A stretch of 9,178 nt of DNA from Firmicutes bacterium CAG:170 (GTDB lineage Bacteria > Bacillota > Clostridia > Oscillospirales > Oscillospiraceae). The position numbers were made by a program, and so were the translations under genes. Positions 1 to 5,969 of the stretch are shown here, piece by piece; positions within the stretch are counted from its first letter, which is position 1; every line of letters starts with the position of its first letter. The DNA lies in NCBI GenBank assembly GCA_000436735.1, contig FR887181.1, forward strand, positions 8,720 through 17,897, given 5' to 3'. The notes under the pieces are model-generated. The model ran no database searches. It was not told the origin of the DNA and saw only the letters and a program-made list of their open reading frames with translations.

Positions 1-349
1 CGCTTCGTGCGCGGCGCTGCTCAACGCGCTCAAGCTTCTGGCTGGGATCGACGACAAGGTCAACCTGATCTCCCCGATGGTCCTCGCGCCGATTCAGCAT
101 CTGAAGGTCGAGCACCTTGGCAACTCCAATCCGCGCCTGCACACCGACGAGGTGCTGATCGCGCTGTCCATGAGCGCCGTCACCAACCCAACCGCCGAGC
201 TGGCGATGGAGGCGCTGGCCGGACTGCGCGGCAGCGAGGTGCATTCCTCGGTGATCCTCTCGCCGGTCGATGAAAATGTGTTCAAAAAGCTCGGCGCGAA
301 CGTCACCTTCGAGCCGGTCTACCAGACGCATTCCCTTTACCATAAGTGA
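1..349 (+). CDS. DUF1846 (UPF0371) family protein, C-terminal part
   Basis: This is the last 115 codons of a gene that enters from the left edge; the frame is open from base 2 to a TGA at 347-349. The translation carries stretches I recognise from the C-terminus of the DUF1846/UPF0371 family: a CAALLNALK-like opening, NPRLHTDEVLIALS, the TNPTAELA segment, HSSVILSPVDENVFKKLG and the ending YQTHSLYHK. The family is common in Bacillota and Actinomycetota. The full protein is usually about 500 residues, so roughly three quarters is missing here. Its biochemical role is not well established and I do not assign one. The next gene starts 37 bases downstream on the same strand with no terminator between them, so co-transcription is possible. 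Confidence 0.88.
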   Translation, partial: ASCAALLNALKLLAGIDDKVNLISPMVLAPIQHLKVEHLGNSNPRLHTDEVLIALSMSAVTNPTAELAMEALAGLRGSEVHSSVILSPVDENVFKKLGANVTFEPVYQTHSLYHK

Positions 350-373
350 CCCGCCGTCTTTTGCCCTTTGAAC

Positions 374-379
374 AGGAGG
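374..379 (+). promoter_or_regulatory. Shine-Dalgarno site of the GH3 gene
   Basis: A perfect AGGAGG lies seven bases before the ATG at 387 and fixes the start of the hydrolase gene. No convincing promoter is seen in the 37 bases after the upstream gene. Confidence 0.8.
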
Positions 380-386
380 CGTACCC

Positions 387-1769
387 ATGAGAAAAAGAAA
401 AAAATCTTCCCCGCTGACGCCGCTCGTCCTTCTTTTATGCCTGGCGCTGCTGGGTGGCACAGCCTTTCTTCTGATTCAGGCGCTGCCGCAGAAAAAAGCG
501 CCGGATACCGTTTCCACGCTGGAAACAAATGCCGTATTCGATAATAACAGGGAAAACACCGTAGAGCCGGACCGGGAGGAGGCCTATGAGGGCGATCTGC
601 CCGCGCAGGACACCGTCCCGGAGCCGGAGCCTGCACCGGATCCGGACCCGGAGCCTGTTCCGGAGCAGCCCGATCCGTCGGAGGACGCCGCGGAAAAGCT
701 GGCCTCGGATACGCTGGCGTCAATGACGCTGGAGGAAAAGCTCTGGCAGCTCTTCTTCGTCACGCCGGAGTCCCTGACGGGCTACCCGAAGGTCACAGAG
801 GCCGGTCCCGCCACGGAGGAGGCCATCGGTCTCAAGCCCGTCGGCGGCCTGATCTACTTTGCGCAGAATCTGGAGGACCACGATCAGGTCGTGCAGATGC
901 TGACCGGCGTACAGGGCTTTTCCCGCATCCCGCTCTTCCTCGGCGTGGACGAGGAGGGCGGCACCGTCAGCCGCGTCGGCTCCAACGAGGCTCTGGGCGG
1001 CACCAATGTCGGCCGGATGCAGTCCTACGGTGAGGCCGGAGACCCGGCTTCGCTCTACAACGCCATGAATACAGTCGCCAAAATGCTGACCGGTCTTGGC
1101 TTCAACCTCGATTTCGCGCCGGTGGCCGACGTCTCCGGCGGCAGGACGGACAACGTGATCGGCAGCCGCTCCTTCGTCACGGACCCGGAGCTTTGCGCGT
1201 CCATGGTCTCCGTGGCGCTGAGCGGCCTTCAGGACAATGGGATTGTCTCCTGCCTCAAGCACTTCCCCGGCTACGGCAGCGCCGTGACCGACGATCACTA
1301 CGGCACATCCACGCTGAGTAAAACGCTCGAGGAGCTGGAGTCCTGCGACTTCCTGCCGTTTGCCTCCGGCATCGAGAGCGGAGCCGCCTTTGTCATGGTC
1401 TCGCATCTCAGCGTCCCGGAAGTCACCGGCGACGAAACGCCCGGCGATCTCTCGTCCAAAATTGTTTCCGAGCTTTTGCGGAACAAATTGGGCTTTCAGA
1501 ACGTCATAATAACAGATGCGCAGAACATGGGCGCCATCACCGATCATTACACCTCCGCAGAGGCCGCCGTGCAGGCGCTGAGCGCGGGCGTGGACATGGT
1601 GCTCATGCCCGATGACCTTCAGGCTGCCTATGACGGCGTGCTTGCCGCCGTGCAGAACGGCACGCTGACCGAGGCGCGCATTAACGAGAGCGTCCTGCGG
1701 ATCCTGACCGTCAAGGCGCACTTTGGAATTCTGACAGAGGTTCCGCCCGCCGCAGAAGGCGGCGGCTGA
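387..1769 (+). CDS. Glycoside hydrolase family 3, NagZ-type beta-N-acetylhexosaminidase, membrane-anchored
   Basis: The 460-residue product probably removes N-acetylglucosamine from muropeptides or other glycans outside the membrane. A basic start (MRKRKK) and hydrophobic segment at about 12-32 form a signal peptide or anchor; there is no lipobox. Residues 36-101 are a low-complexity acidic and proline-rich linker. The GH3 barrel spans about 113-450: GVDEEGG at 186-192, IGSRSF at 258-263, and KHFPGYG at 291-297, followed by the NagZ loop with Asp302-x-His304, the Asp/His pair that acts as acid/base in this family. Asp377 in IITDAQNMGAI is the expected nucleophile. It has only the catalytic domain, unlike the two-domain Bacillus subtilis NagZ. 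AGGAGG at 374-379, seven bases before the ATG, supports this start. Family assignment is firm; the exact substrate is inferred. Confidence 0.9.
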   Translation: MRKRKKSSPLTPLVLLLCLALLGGTAFLLIQALPQKKAPDTVSTLETNAVFDNNRENTVEPDREEAYEGDLPAQDTVPEPEPAPDPDPEPVPEQPDPSEDAAEKLASDTLASMTLEEKLWQLFFVTPESLTGYPKVTEAGPATEEAIGLKPVGGLIYFAQNLEDHDQVVQMLTGVQGFSRIPLFLGVDEEGGTVSRVGSNEALGGTNVGRMQSYGEAGDPASLYNAMNTVAKMLTGLGFNLDFAPVADVSGGRTDNVIGSRSFVTDPELCASMVSVALSGLQDNGIVSCLKHFPGYGSAVTDDHYGTSTLSKTLEELESCDFLPFASGIESGAAFVMVSHLSVPEVTGDETPGDLSSKIVSELLRNKLGFQNVIITDAQNMGAITDHYTSAEAAVQALSAGVDMVLMPDDLQAAYDGVLAAVQNGTLTEARINESVLRILTVKAHFGILTEVPPAAEGGG

Positions 1770-1770
1770 G

Positions 1771-1826
1771 CCCGCCCTACACAAAAAGGAGAGAATTTCC
1801 CGCCATACACAAAAAGGAGAGAATTT
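1771..1826 (+). repeat. 28-base tandem duplication carrying the pspC ribosome-binding site
   Basis: Bases 1771-1798 and 1799-1826 are two adjacent copies of one 28-base unit that differ at a single position (C against A at the seventh base). Each copy contains AAAAAGGAGAG, a strong SD. Only the second copy (SD about 1814-1821) is followed at a proper distance by a start codon, the ATG at 1829. No start codon follows the first copy at a usable distance. The near-identity suggests a recent slippage or unequal-exchange event. Confidence 0.9.
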
Positions 1827-1828
1827 AT

Positions 1829-2023
1829 ATGGAACCCAAAAGACTTTGCAGAGCATCGATCGATAAAAAGATCTGCGGCGTCTGCGGCGGTCTCGCCCAC
1901 TATCTCGGCGTAGACTCCACTGTCGTCCGTCTGATCGTCGTCGTCCTCGCCCTCGCCGGAACGATCGGCATCTGGGCCTATCTGCTCGCAGCGATCATCA
2001 TGCCGGAATCCTACGAATACTGA
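1829..2023 (+). CDS. PspC domain small membrane protein
   Basis: The 64-residue product has the PspC-domain pattern: KKICGVCGGLAHYLGVD at about 13-29, then VVRLIVV leading into a hydrophobic segment at about 32-58 and a short polar tail. PspC in enterobacteria is a membrane regulator of the phage-shock envelope stress response. Stand-alone one-domain forms like this are common in Bacillota, usually with unknown partners. Here it lies about 60 bases after the GH3 gene with no terminator between, so it may be read from the same transcript. The SD at about 1814-1821, seven bases before the ATG, fixes the start. A hairpin with a U-run follows at 2095-2128. Family membership is clear; the role in this organism is inferred. 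Confidence 0.88.
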   Translation: MEPKRLCRASIDKKICGVCGGLAHYLGVDSTVVRLIVVVLALAGTIGIWAYLLAAIIMPESYEY

Positions 2024-2034
2024 TGTGATTCAGA

Positions 2035-2067
2035 GGCCGCTCTCCGTACAGCACACGGAGGGCGGCC
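2035..2067 (+). other. GC-rich stem-loop after pspC without U-run
   Basis: A 13-base stem, 2035-2047 against 2055-2067, has a 7-base loop and pairs fully if one U-G pair is counted. It begins 12 bases after the pspC stop. No run of U follows, so it is unlikely to terminate alone; it may protect the 3' end of the transcript or work with the next hairpin. Confidence 0.6.
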
Positions 2068-2094
2068 TGCGTATGTAAGCGATGCCTGCAAACA

Positions 2095-2128
2095 CCTCCA
2101 GCTGCATTCGCAGCCGGAGGCGCTTTTT
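2095..2128 (+). terminator. Rho-independent terminator after pspC
   Basis: CCTCCAGCTGC at 2095-2105 pairs with GCAGCCGGAGG at 2110-2120 with one A/C mismatch across a four-base loop. It is followed by CGC and five T at 2124-2128. This probably ends the GH3/pspC transcript and insulates it from the BlaI promoter downstream. Confidence 0.75.
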
Positions 2129-2201
2129 ATTCCGCTGCCATTTTCGCCTTCCGCTCCCGCCTATTCTCTTTTCTGCCGGAAAACTATTTTACAAAAGCCT
2201 G

Positions 2202-2230
2202 TTGACTTTTTGTGTCTACTTGTGTAGAAT
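2202..2230 (+). promoter_or_regulatory. Sigma-A type promoter of the BlaI/M56 operon
   Basis: TTGACT at 2202-2207 and TAGAAT at 2225-2230 are separated by exactly 17 bases. This is close to the vegetative consensus, so the promoter should be strong when unrepressed. The first operator box (2215-2228) lies in the spacer and overlaps the -10 element, the classic position for repression by blocking RNA polymerase. The stretch 2129-2200 before it holds nothing else I can name. Confidence 0.85.
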
Positions 2231-2255
2231 ACAAGTACATTCTACAGAAGTAGAC
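2214..2255 (+). promoter_or_regulatory. Nested BlaI-like operators
   Basis: A 17-base arm at 2214-2230 and its inverted copy at 2239-2255 (one mismatch) flank an 8-base spacer. Each arm is itself a dyad of the form TCTAC-4 bases-GTAGA, at 2215-2228 and 2241-2254, with centres 26 bases apart. BlaI/MecI dimers bind dyads with TACA/TGTA-like half-sites in promoters they repress, and often two boxes are occupied. Box 1 overlaps the -10 element and box 2 covers the start of the transcript just before the SD, so autorepression by the BlaI gene downstream is the simplest reading. Confidence 0.8.
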
Positions 2256-2262
2256 AAAGGAG

Positions 2263-2643
2263 GTGTCGAATACGGAGGTACCCAAAATTCATGAAGGCGA
2301 ATATCGCTTCTGCCTGATCCTGTGGAAGCATGAGCCGGTCACTGCGGCGCAGCTTGCAAAGCTGTGTCTGGAGCAGCTGGGCTGGAAGCGCACGACGACC
2401 TACACGATCATCAAGCGGCTCGGTGAGCGCGGAATTCTGAAAAATGAAAACGGGCTGGTCACCTCGCTCGTTTCCAAGGACGAGGCGCAGGCCTGCGAGA
2501 TCGACGAGCTGGTCGAAAAGAAATTCGAAGGGTCTCTGCCTACCTTTATCGCCGCGTTTACCAAGCGGCAGGATCTGTCCGAGCGCGAGCTCGATGAGGT
2601 GCAGCAGATGATCGACCGCATCCGAAGAGGAGAAACACAATGA
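2263..2643 (+). CDS. BlaI/MecI/CopY-family transcriptional repressor
   Basis: The product of about 126 residues is a winged-helix repressor of the BlaI family. Residues about 8-75 form the DNA-binding domain, including EGEYRFCLILWKHEPVTAAQ and the recognition-helix region GWKRTTTYTIIKRLGERGIL; about 78-122 form the dimerisation helices. The segment IAAFTKRQDLS (96-106) aligns with the stretch of Staphylococcus aureus BlaI that is cut on induction; the scissile pair would be Ala98-Phe99 rather than Asn-Phe. It probably represses its own operon through the boxes at 2214-2255. The stop overlaps the start of the M56 gene by four bases (ATGA), suggesting translational coupling. The start is unusual: the only ordinary in-frame start, GTG at 2263, is part of the SD run AAAGGAGGTG. 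The family is firm; the true start is uncertain. Confidence 0.88.
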   Translation: MSNTEVPKIHEGEYRFCLILWKHEPVTAAQLAKLCLEQLGWKRTTTYTIIKRLGERGILKNENGLVTSLVSKDEAQACEIDELVEKKFEGSLPTFIAAFTKRQDLSERELDEVQQMIDRIRRGETQ

Positions 2644-4160
2644 GCGCGATCTTTCTGAAAATCCTGAATATGAGCGCCGCGGCAAGCTGGGTCGCGGCGG
2701 CGGTCCTGCTGCTGCGGTGCTGCCTGAAAAGAGCGCCGAAATGGGCGAACGTGCTGCTTTGGGGCTTTGTGGCCGTGCGGCTGCTGCTCCCATTCTCCAT
2801 TGAAAGCATGCTGAGCCTGCTCCCGCGCACGGAGGTCATCCGCCCGGCAGTCACGAACATGCCTGTCCAGACCGCAGCCGCTCCGGCAATCGGTACCACG
2901 GCGGCAGCCGCCTCCGGCGCTGCTGCAAGCCCGCTTTCGATCTGGACGATCCTCGCGTGGGTCTGGCTGGCCGGAGCCGCCGTACTGCTTCTGTACGGCG
3001 CGGTCAGCAGCCTCTGCCTGCACCGCAGAGTCCGCGAGGCCGTCCGCCTGCGGGGCAATATTTATCAGTCCGAGCGCATCGACTCACCGTTCGTGCTTGG
3101 GACAATCTGCCCGAAGATCTATCTTCCCTACCACATGGACAGCTGCGGCTGGCAGTATGTCATTGCCCATGAGCAGGCCCATCTGCGGCGCGGAGATCAC
3201 CTGTGGAAGCCGCTCGGCTTTCTGCTGCTGACAATCCACTGGTTCAATCCCCTGATGTGGCTCAGCTATGTGCTGCTGTGCCGGGATATCGAGCTGGCAT
3301 GTGATGAAAAGGTAATTCAAGATTTGGAGTGCGGACAGCGCGCGGATTATATGCAGGCGCTTGTCTCGTGCAGTGTCAACCGCCGCAGAATTGCGGCCTG
3401 TCCGCTTGCCTTCGGCGAGATCGGCGTAAAGGAGCGTGTCAAATCTGTTATGAACTATAAAAAGCCTACCCTTTGGGTCACCCTTCTGGCGGCTGCCCTC
3501 TGTGTCGTTCTCGCGGGCTGCTTTCTGACCGACCCGGCGGACTCCAAGACCGAGGAACCGGCCGATGCCGCCGTTTCCAGCACGGAGCCTGCCTCTGACC
3601 CGACAGATACCACGCCGGAGCAAATTCTTCCCAATGCGGCGCCCGCCCAGCCCGCAGCTCCAAGCGAGTCGGAGCAAGCGCCGGAGCAGCCCACTGAGAG
3701 CGAAGCGACAAAGGATATGCTGGCTGCTGCCGAAGCGGACAAGCAGAAATTGGATGCGGCGATCAGCAAAGCTATCTTAGACTACCATGCGGACATTGCC
3801 CAGGATGGCCAAATTCACGTGGAGAGCCATGTCATTCTGCAAAAAGACGGATTCGGCGCTGAGAAGATCACGGTATATTTGCTTGTGCTTCAGGAAGCGT
3901 ACAGCGTGGACGGAGAGACGCTTACGGAGGAGAGCGGGAGCTATGTTCCGACCGCGATCACGTTCGCGGTCAGCGCCTCGGGCGAATACACGCTGGAGGA
4001 ATACTGGGAGCCAAGCGACGGCAGCTATTCCGACGACATCCGGGCGAAATTCCCGGCGGACGCAGCAGACGAAGCGCTGAACGATCAGGCGTATATCGAC
4101 GATCTGAAAGCCGCGTGCGATCAAAAGGCGCTCGAAGCAAGAAGCGCTGCGGCGAATTGA
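2640..4160 (+). CDS. M56 (BlaR1-type) membrane zinc metallopeptidase / sensor
   Basis: The 506-residue product is a multi-pass membrane protease that should sense an outside signal and inactivate the BlaI repressor encoded just before it. Hydrophobic segments lie at about 10-28, 36-55, 100-122, 191-211 and 277-294. The zinc site is HEQAH at 177-181 with Glu218 in IELACDE as the third ligand; both are typical of family M56. A proline-, acid- and threonine-rich linker (about 300-357) leads to an outer domain at about 358-506. That domain has no SxxK or other penicillin-binding motif, so it is not a beta-lactam sensor; similar tails occur on other clostridial M56 proteins. GAGGAG at 2627-2632 lies seven bases before the ATG. 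Protease assignment is firm; signal and target are inferred. Confidence 0.87.
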   Translation: MSAIFLKILNMSAAASWVAAAVLLLRCCLKRAPKWANVLLWGFVAVRLLLPFSIESMLSLLPRTEVIRPAVTNMPVQTAAAPAIGTTAAAASGAAASPLSIWTILAWVWLAGAAVLLLYGAVSSLCLHRRVREAVRLRGNIYQSERIDSPFVLGTICPKIYLPYHMDSCGWQYVIAHEQAHLRRGDHLWKPLGFLLLTIHWFNPLMWLSYVLLCRDIELACDEKVIQDLECGQRADYMQALVSCSVNRRRIAACPLAFGEIGVKERVKSVMNYKKPTLWVTLLAAALCVVLAGCFLTDPADSKTEEPADAAVSSTEPASDPTDTTPEQILPNAAPAQPAAPSESEQAPEQPTESEATKDMLAAAEADKQKLDAAISKAILDYHADIAQDGQIHVESHVILQKDGFGAEKITVYLLVLQEAYSVDGETLTEESGSYVPTAITFAVSASGEYTLEEYWEPSDGSYSDDIRAKFPADAADEALNDQAYIDDLKAACDQKALEARSAAAN

Positions 4161-4196
4161 TGTGGCGGCAGCCTCCGGCATGAAAGGAGAAACGGT

Positions 4197-4358
4197 ATGC
4201 CCGAAAAAACAGAGGTCTGGTATGAAGCATGGCTGGACGAGAAGAACCGGATCGTATCCTTTCATGAGATCCCGGACAGTCAGTATTACAGCACGGACGA
4301 TCATACCTTCTGGCAGAGAATCCTCCGTATGATCCTGACCGGGTATCGGGTGCAGTAA
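4197..4358 (+). CDS. Small hypothetical protein (53 residues), third gene of the BlaI/M56 operon
   Basis: I do not recognise this protein. An open frame runs from ATG 4197-4199 to TAA 4356-4358. A strong SD, AAAGGAGA at 4183-4190, lies six bases before the ATG, and a clear terminator follows 15 bases after the stop. The product begins MPEKTEVWYEAWLDEKNRIV and ends MILTGYRVQ. It is rich in aromatic residues (three Trp, four Tyr), mostly charged in the first 37 residues and amphipathic near the C-terminus. It has no signal peptide, membrane segment or Cys cluster, so it is probably cytoplasmic. It starts 36 bases after the M56 gene with no terminator between, so it should be induced with BlaI and M56. 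That it is a real gene is well supported by SD and position; its function is unknown. Confidence 0.72.
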   Translation: MPEKTEVWYEAWLDEKNRIVSFHEIPDSQYYSTDDHTFWQRILRMILTGYRVQ

Positions 4359-4373
4359 CGCGCAAAATACAAG

Positions 4374-4412
4374 GAAAGCAGCTCACAGGCTCCGGCCTGC
4401 GGGCTGCTTTTT
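4374..4412 (+). terminator. Rho-independent terminator of the BlaI/M56 operon
   Basis: AAGCAGCTCACAGGC at 4376-4390 pairs with GCCTGCGGGCTGCTT at 4395-4409 across a TCCG loop, with one mismatch and one U-G pair in 15 positions. Five T run from 4408 to 4412. It begins 15 bases after the stop of the 53-residue gene, which supports that gene as the last of the operon. Confidence 0.88.
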
Positions 4413-4476
4413 GTATCATGATGCTGTGAAAACGATTTTCAGCGGCGGCTTTTTCGGTATCTCGGTTCCACAGACG

Positions 4477-4505
4477 AAGCCGGCCGTCCTTCGGGCGGCC
4501 GGCTT
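4477..4505 (-). terminator. GC-rich stem-loop at the 3' end of the MoxR gene
   Basis: A 12-pair stem with one bulged base (4477-4489 against 4494-4505) has a four-base loop. It lies 15 bases beyond the MoxR stop codon, so it is well placed to end the - strand transcript. Neither strand has a good U-run after it, so it may act as a 3' stabiliser or weak bidirectional terminator. The 64 bases between this and the terminator ending at 4412 hold no gene that I can see. Confidence 0.55.
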
Positions 4506-4520
4506 AATATGTTTCAAAAT

Positions 4521-5969
4521 CTACAGCTCCTTCGTCATCAGCTCCTTCGTCATCTGCTCCGGCAGGACTTCTCCGCACAGCTCCGCGTAGGCCGCGCTGC
4601 GCTGCAAAAAGCGCCGCGCCTCCGGAAGGGTATCCAGCTGCGTGAGGAACACGAGCAGCTCCTGCCCGGCCCCGAAGGTCTCACGCACGAAGCGCATCGC
4701 GTTTTCCAGATGCGCCGCGATCGTCTGTCCGCGCTTTTCCAGCTCCGCTGCGCGGACATTCTTTTCCTCCGTCAGCGCGGACAGCTCCTGCGCGCCATCG
4801 AGCCGCGCGTGGACGCAGGCGGAAAAGCGCCGCTCCGCCGCCTCTTCCTCCGCGGATAGAGCGCCGCACTCCTTGCGGATCTGCACGGCGCGTTCCCTTC
4901 GGGCAAGGTTCCCGCGCGCTGCGGCCAGCGGCTCCGCCTCCGCTTGCAGCGCGGCAAGGAAGCTTTTCAGACTCTGCGTGAGCGCAGCGTCCGCGCGCCA
5001 TTGCGCAAGCTCGCGCGTGAGCGTATGCAGCAAAAATTCCACTGCGGCCAGCCGCCCGTCAAACCGAAGCGCACGAAGCGCGGGCGCAGCCTCCGCCGAC
5101 GCGCCGGAAAGCACCGCTGTCACATCCAGCTGCTCCCGGCAGGCGGAAAACAGGCGAAAAAACGCTCCGAATGAGGCCGCGATCTGCGGATGCTGCAAGA
5201 ATTCTCCGAACAGGCTTTCTTCGACCGGAAAGTCCAGCCGTTCGTAGCTGCAAAGCGTTTCGGAGAGATCCTCCCAGCCGCGCGCGGTCACAAAACTCCG
5301 CCCGTGCGCATGCGGCTCCACGCAGTAAAAATGCTCCGGATTCAGCTCCAGATAGGCAAGAATTGCCGGGTGCAGGCCGCGCGCGTGCGCATAGCTCCGC
5401 CAAACGGGATAGCTTTCCTCGATCTCCAGCAGCCGCACACGATCCATCGTGGCCGTGTCAAAAAGCCGCGCGGACTGGTTGTACTGCGGCGGATTTCCGG
5501 CGGCGGCGATCACCCAGCCCTCCGGCAGGCGATGCGTGCCGAACTGCTTGCTTTGCAGCAGCTGGAGCATGGCAGGCATCAGCGTCTCCGAGACGCAGTT
5601 GATCTCGTCCAGAAAGAGGATCCCGCGATCCGTTCCGGTCTGCTCCATCCGGTCGTAGACAGCCGCGAGGATCTCGCTCATGGTATACTCCGTCGCGGAG
5701 CAGGTCTTTCCGCCGTACTGCTTCTCCCGAATGAGCGGCAGTCCGAGCGCGCTCTGGCGCGTGTGGTGCGTCATGGTGTACGCGACCAGTCCGATGTGCA
5801 GTTCGTCCGCAAGCTGCGACAAGATTGCCGTCTTGCCGACGCCCGGCGGCCCCATCAGCAGCGCCGGCCGCTGATGCAGCATCGGAATGCGCAGCTGGCC
5901 GTCCTCCGTCCGTTCCGTGTAGGCCAGCACCATCCGCCGCAGCTCCTCCTTGGCCTGCCTTATATCCAT
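4521..5969 (-). CDS. MoxR-type AAA+ ATPase
   Basis: The 482-residue product is an AAA+ ATPase of the MoxR group, which usually acts as a chaperone with a VWA-domain partner. Walker A is GPPGVGKT at 40-47, Walker B ILFLDEIN at 117-124, the sensor-1 asparagine is in AAAGNPPQYN at about 156-164, and an arginine-finger candidate is Arg177 in TMDRVRLLEI. The C-terminal half from about 290 is Ala/Glu/Leu/Arg-rich and probably helical, with coiled-coil-like heptads at about 340-430. The start overlaps the stop of the VWA gene by 10 bases, and GGAGG at 5978-5982 lies eight bases before the ATG, so the two are translated together. The last ten residues are two copies of MTKEL made by a 15-base duplication. 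ATPase assignment is firm; the client is unknown. Confidence 0.9.
   Translation of the reverse strand: MDIRQAKEELRRMVLAYTERTEDGQLRIPMLHQRPALLMGPPGVGKTAILSQLADELHIGLVAYTMTHHTRQSALGLPLIREKQYGGKTCSATEYTMSEILAAVYDRMEQTGTDRGILFLDEINCVSETLMPAMLQLLQSKQFGTHRLPEGWVIAAAGNPPQYNQSARLFDTATMDRVRLLEIEESYPVWRSYAHARGLHPAILAYLELNPEHFYCVEPHAHGRSFVTARGWEDLSETLCSYERLDFPVEESLFGEFLQHPQIAASFGAFFRLFSACREQLDVTAVLSGASAEAAPALRALRFDGRLAAVEFLLHTLTRELAQWRADAALTQSLKSFLAALQAEAEPLAAARGNLARRERAVQIRKECGALSAEEEAAERRFSACVHARLDGAQELSALTEEKNVRAAELEKRGQTIAAHLENAMRFVRETFGAGQELLVFLTQLDTLPEARRFLQRSAAYAELCGEVLPEQMTKELMTKEL
4524..4553 (-). repeat. 15-base tandem duplication at the 3' end of the MoxR gene
   Basis: Bases 4524-4538 and 4539-4553 are two identical 15-base copies. 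Being a multiple of three, the duplication keeps the frame and simply doubles the pentapeptide MTKEL just before the stop codon. It looks like a recent, harmless slippage event. Confidence 0.9.

Noticed and set aside
590..690. Repetitive-looking GAGCCGGAGCC-type sequence in the GH3 gene
   Set aside because: It simply encodes the Pro/Glu/Asp-rich linker and has no regular nucleotide repeat unit.
1747..1776. Small GC hairpin at the end of the GH3 gene
   Set aside because: It is short, lies inside the coding region and has no U-run, so it was not called a terminator.
720..1856. Long open frame on the - strand opposite the GH3 gene
   Set aside because: It is an antisense shadow caused by GC-rich codon use. 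It has no recognisable domain, and the + strand frame has clear GH3 motifs and an SD.
2291..2317. Eight-codon frame MKANIASA overlapping the start of the BlaI gene
   Set aside because: An SD-like CGGAGG lies upstream, but the spacing is long and the peptide is very short. It was not kept as a leader peptide without conservation evidence.
3460..3525. Lipoprotein-like signal (basic residues, hydrophobic stretch, LAGC) inside the M56 protein
   Set aside because: It lies at the last membrane segment, far from the N-terminus and in frame with the protease domain. It is better read as a transmembrane helix that happens to end in Cys.
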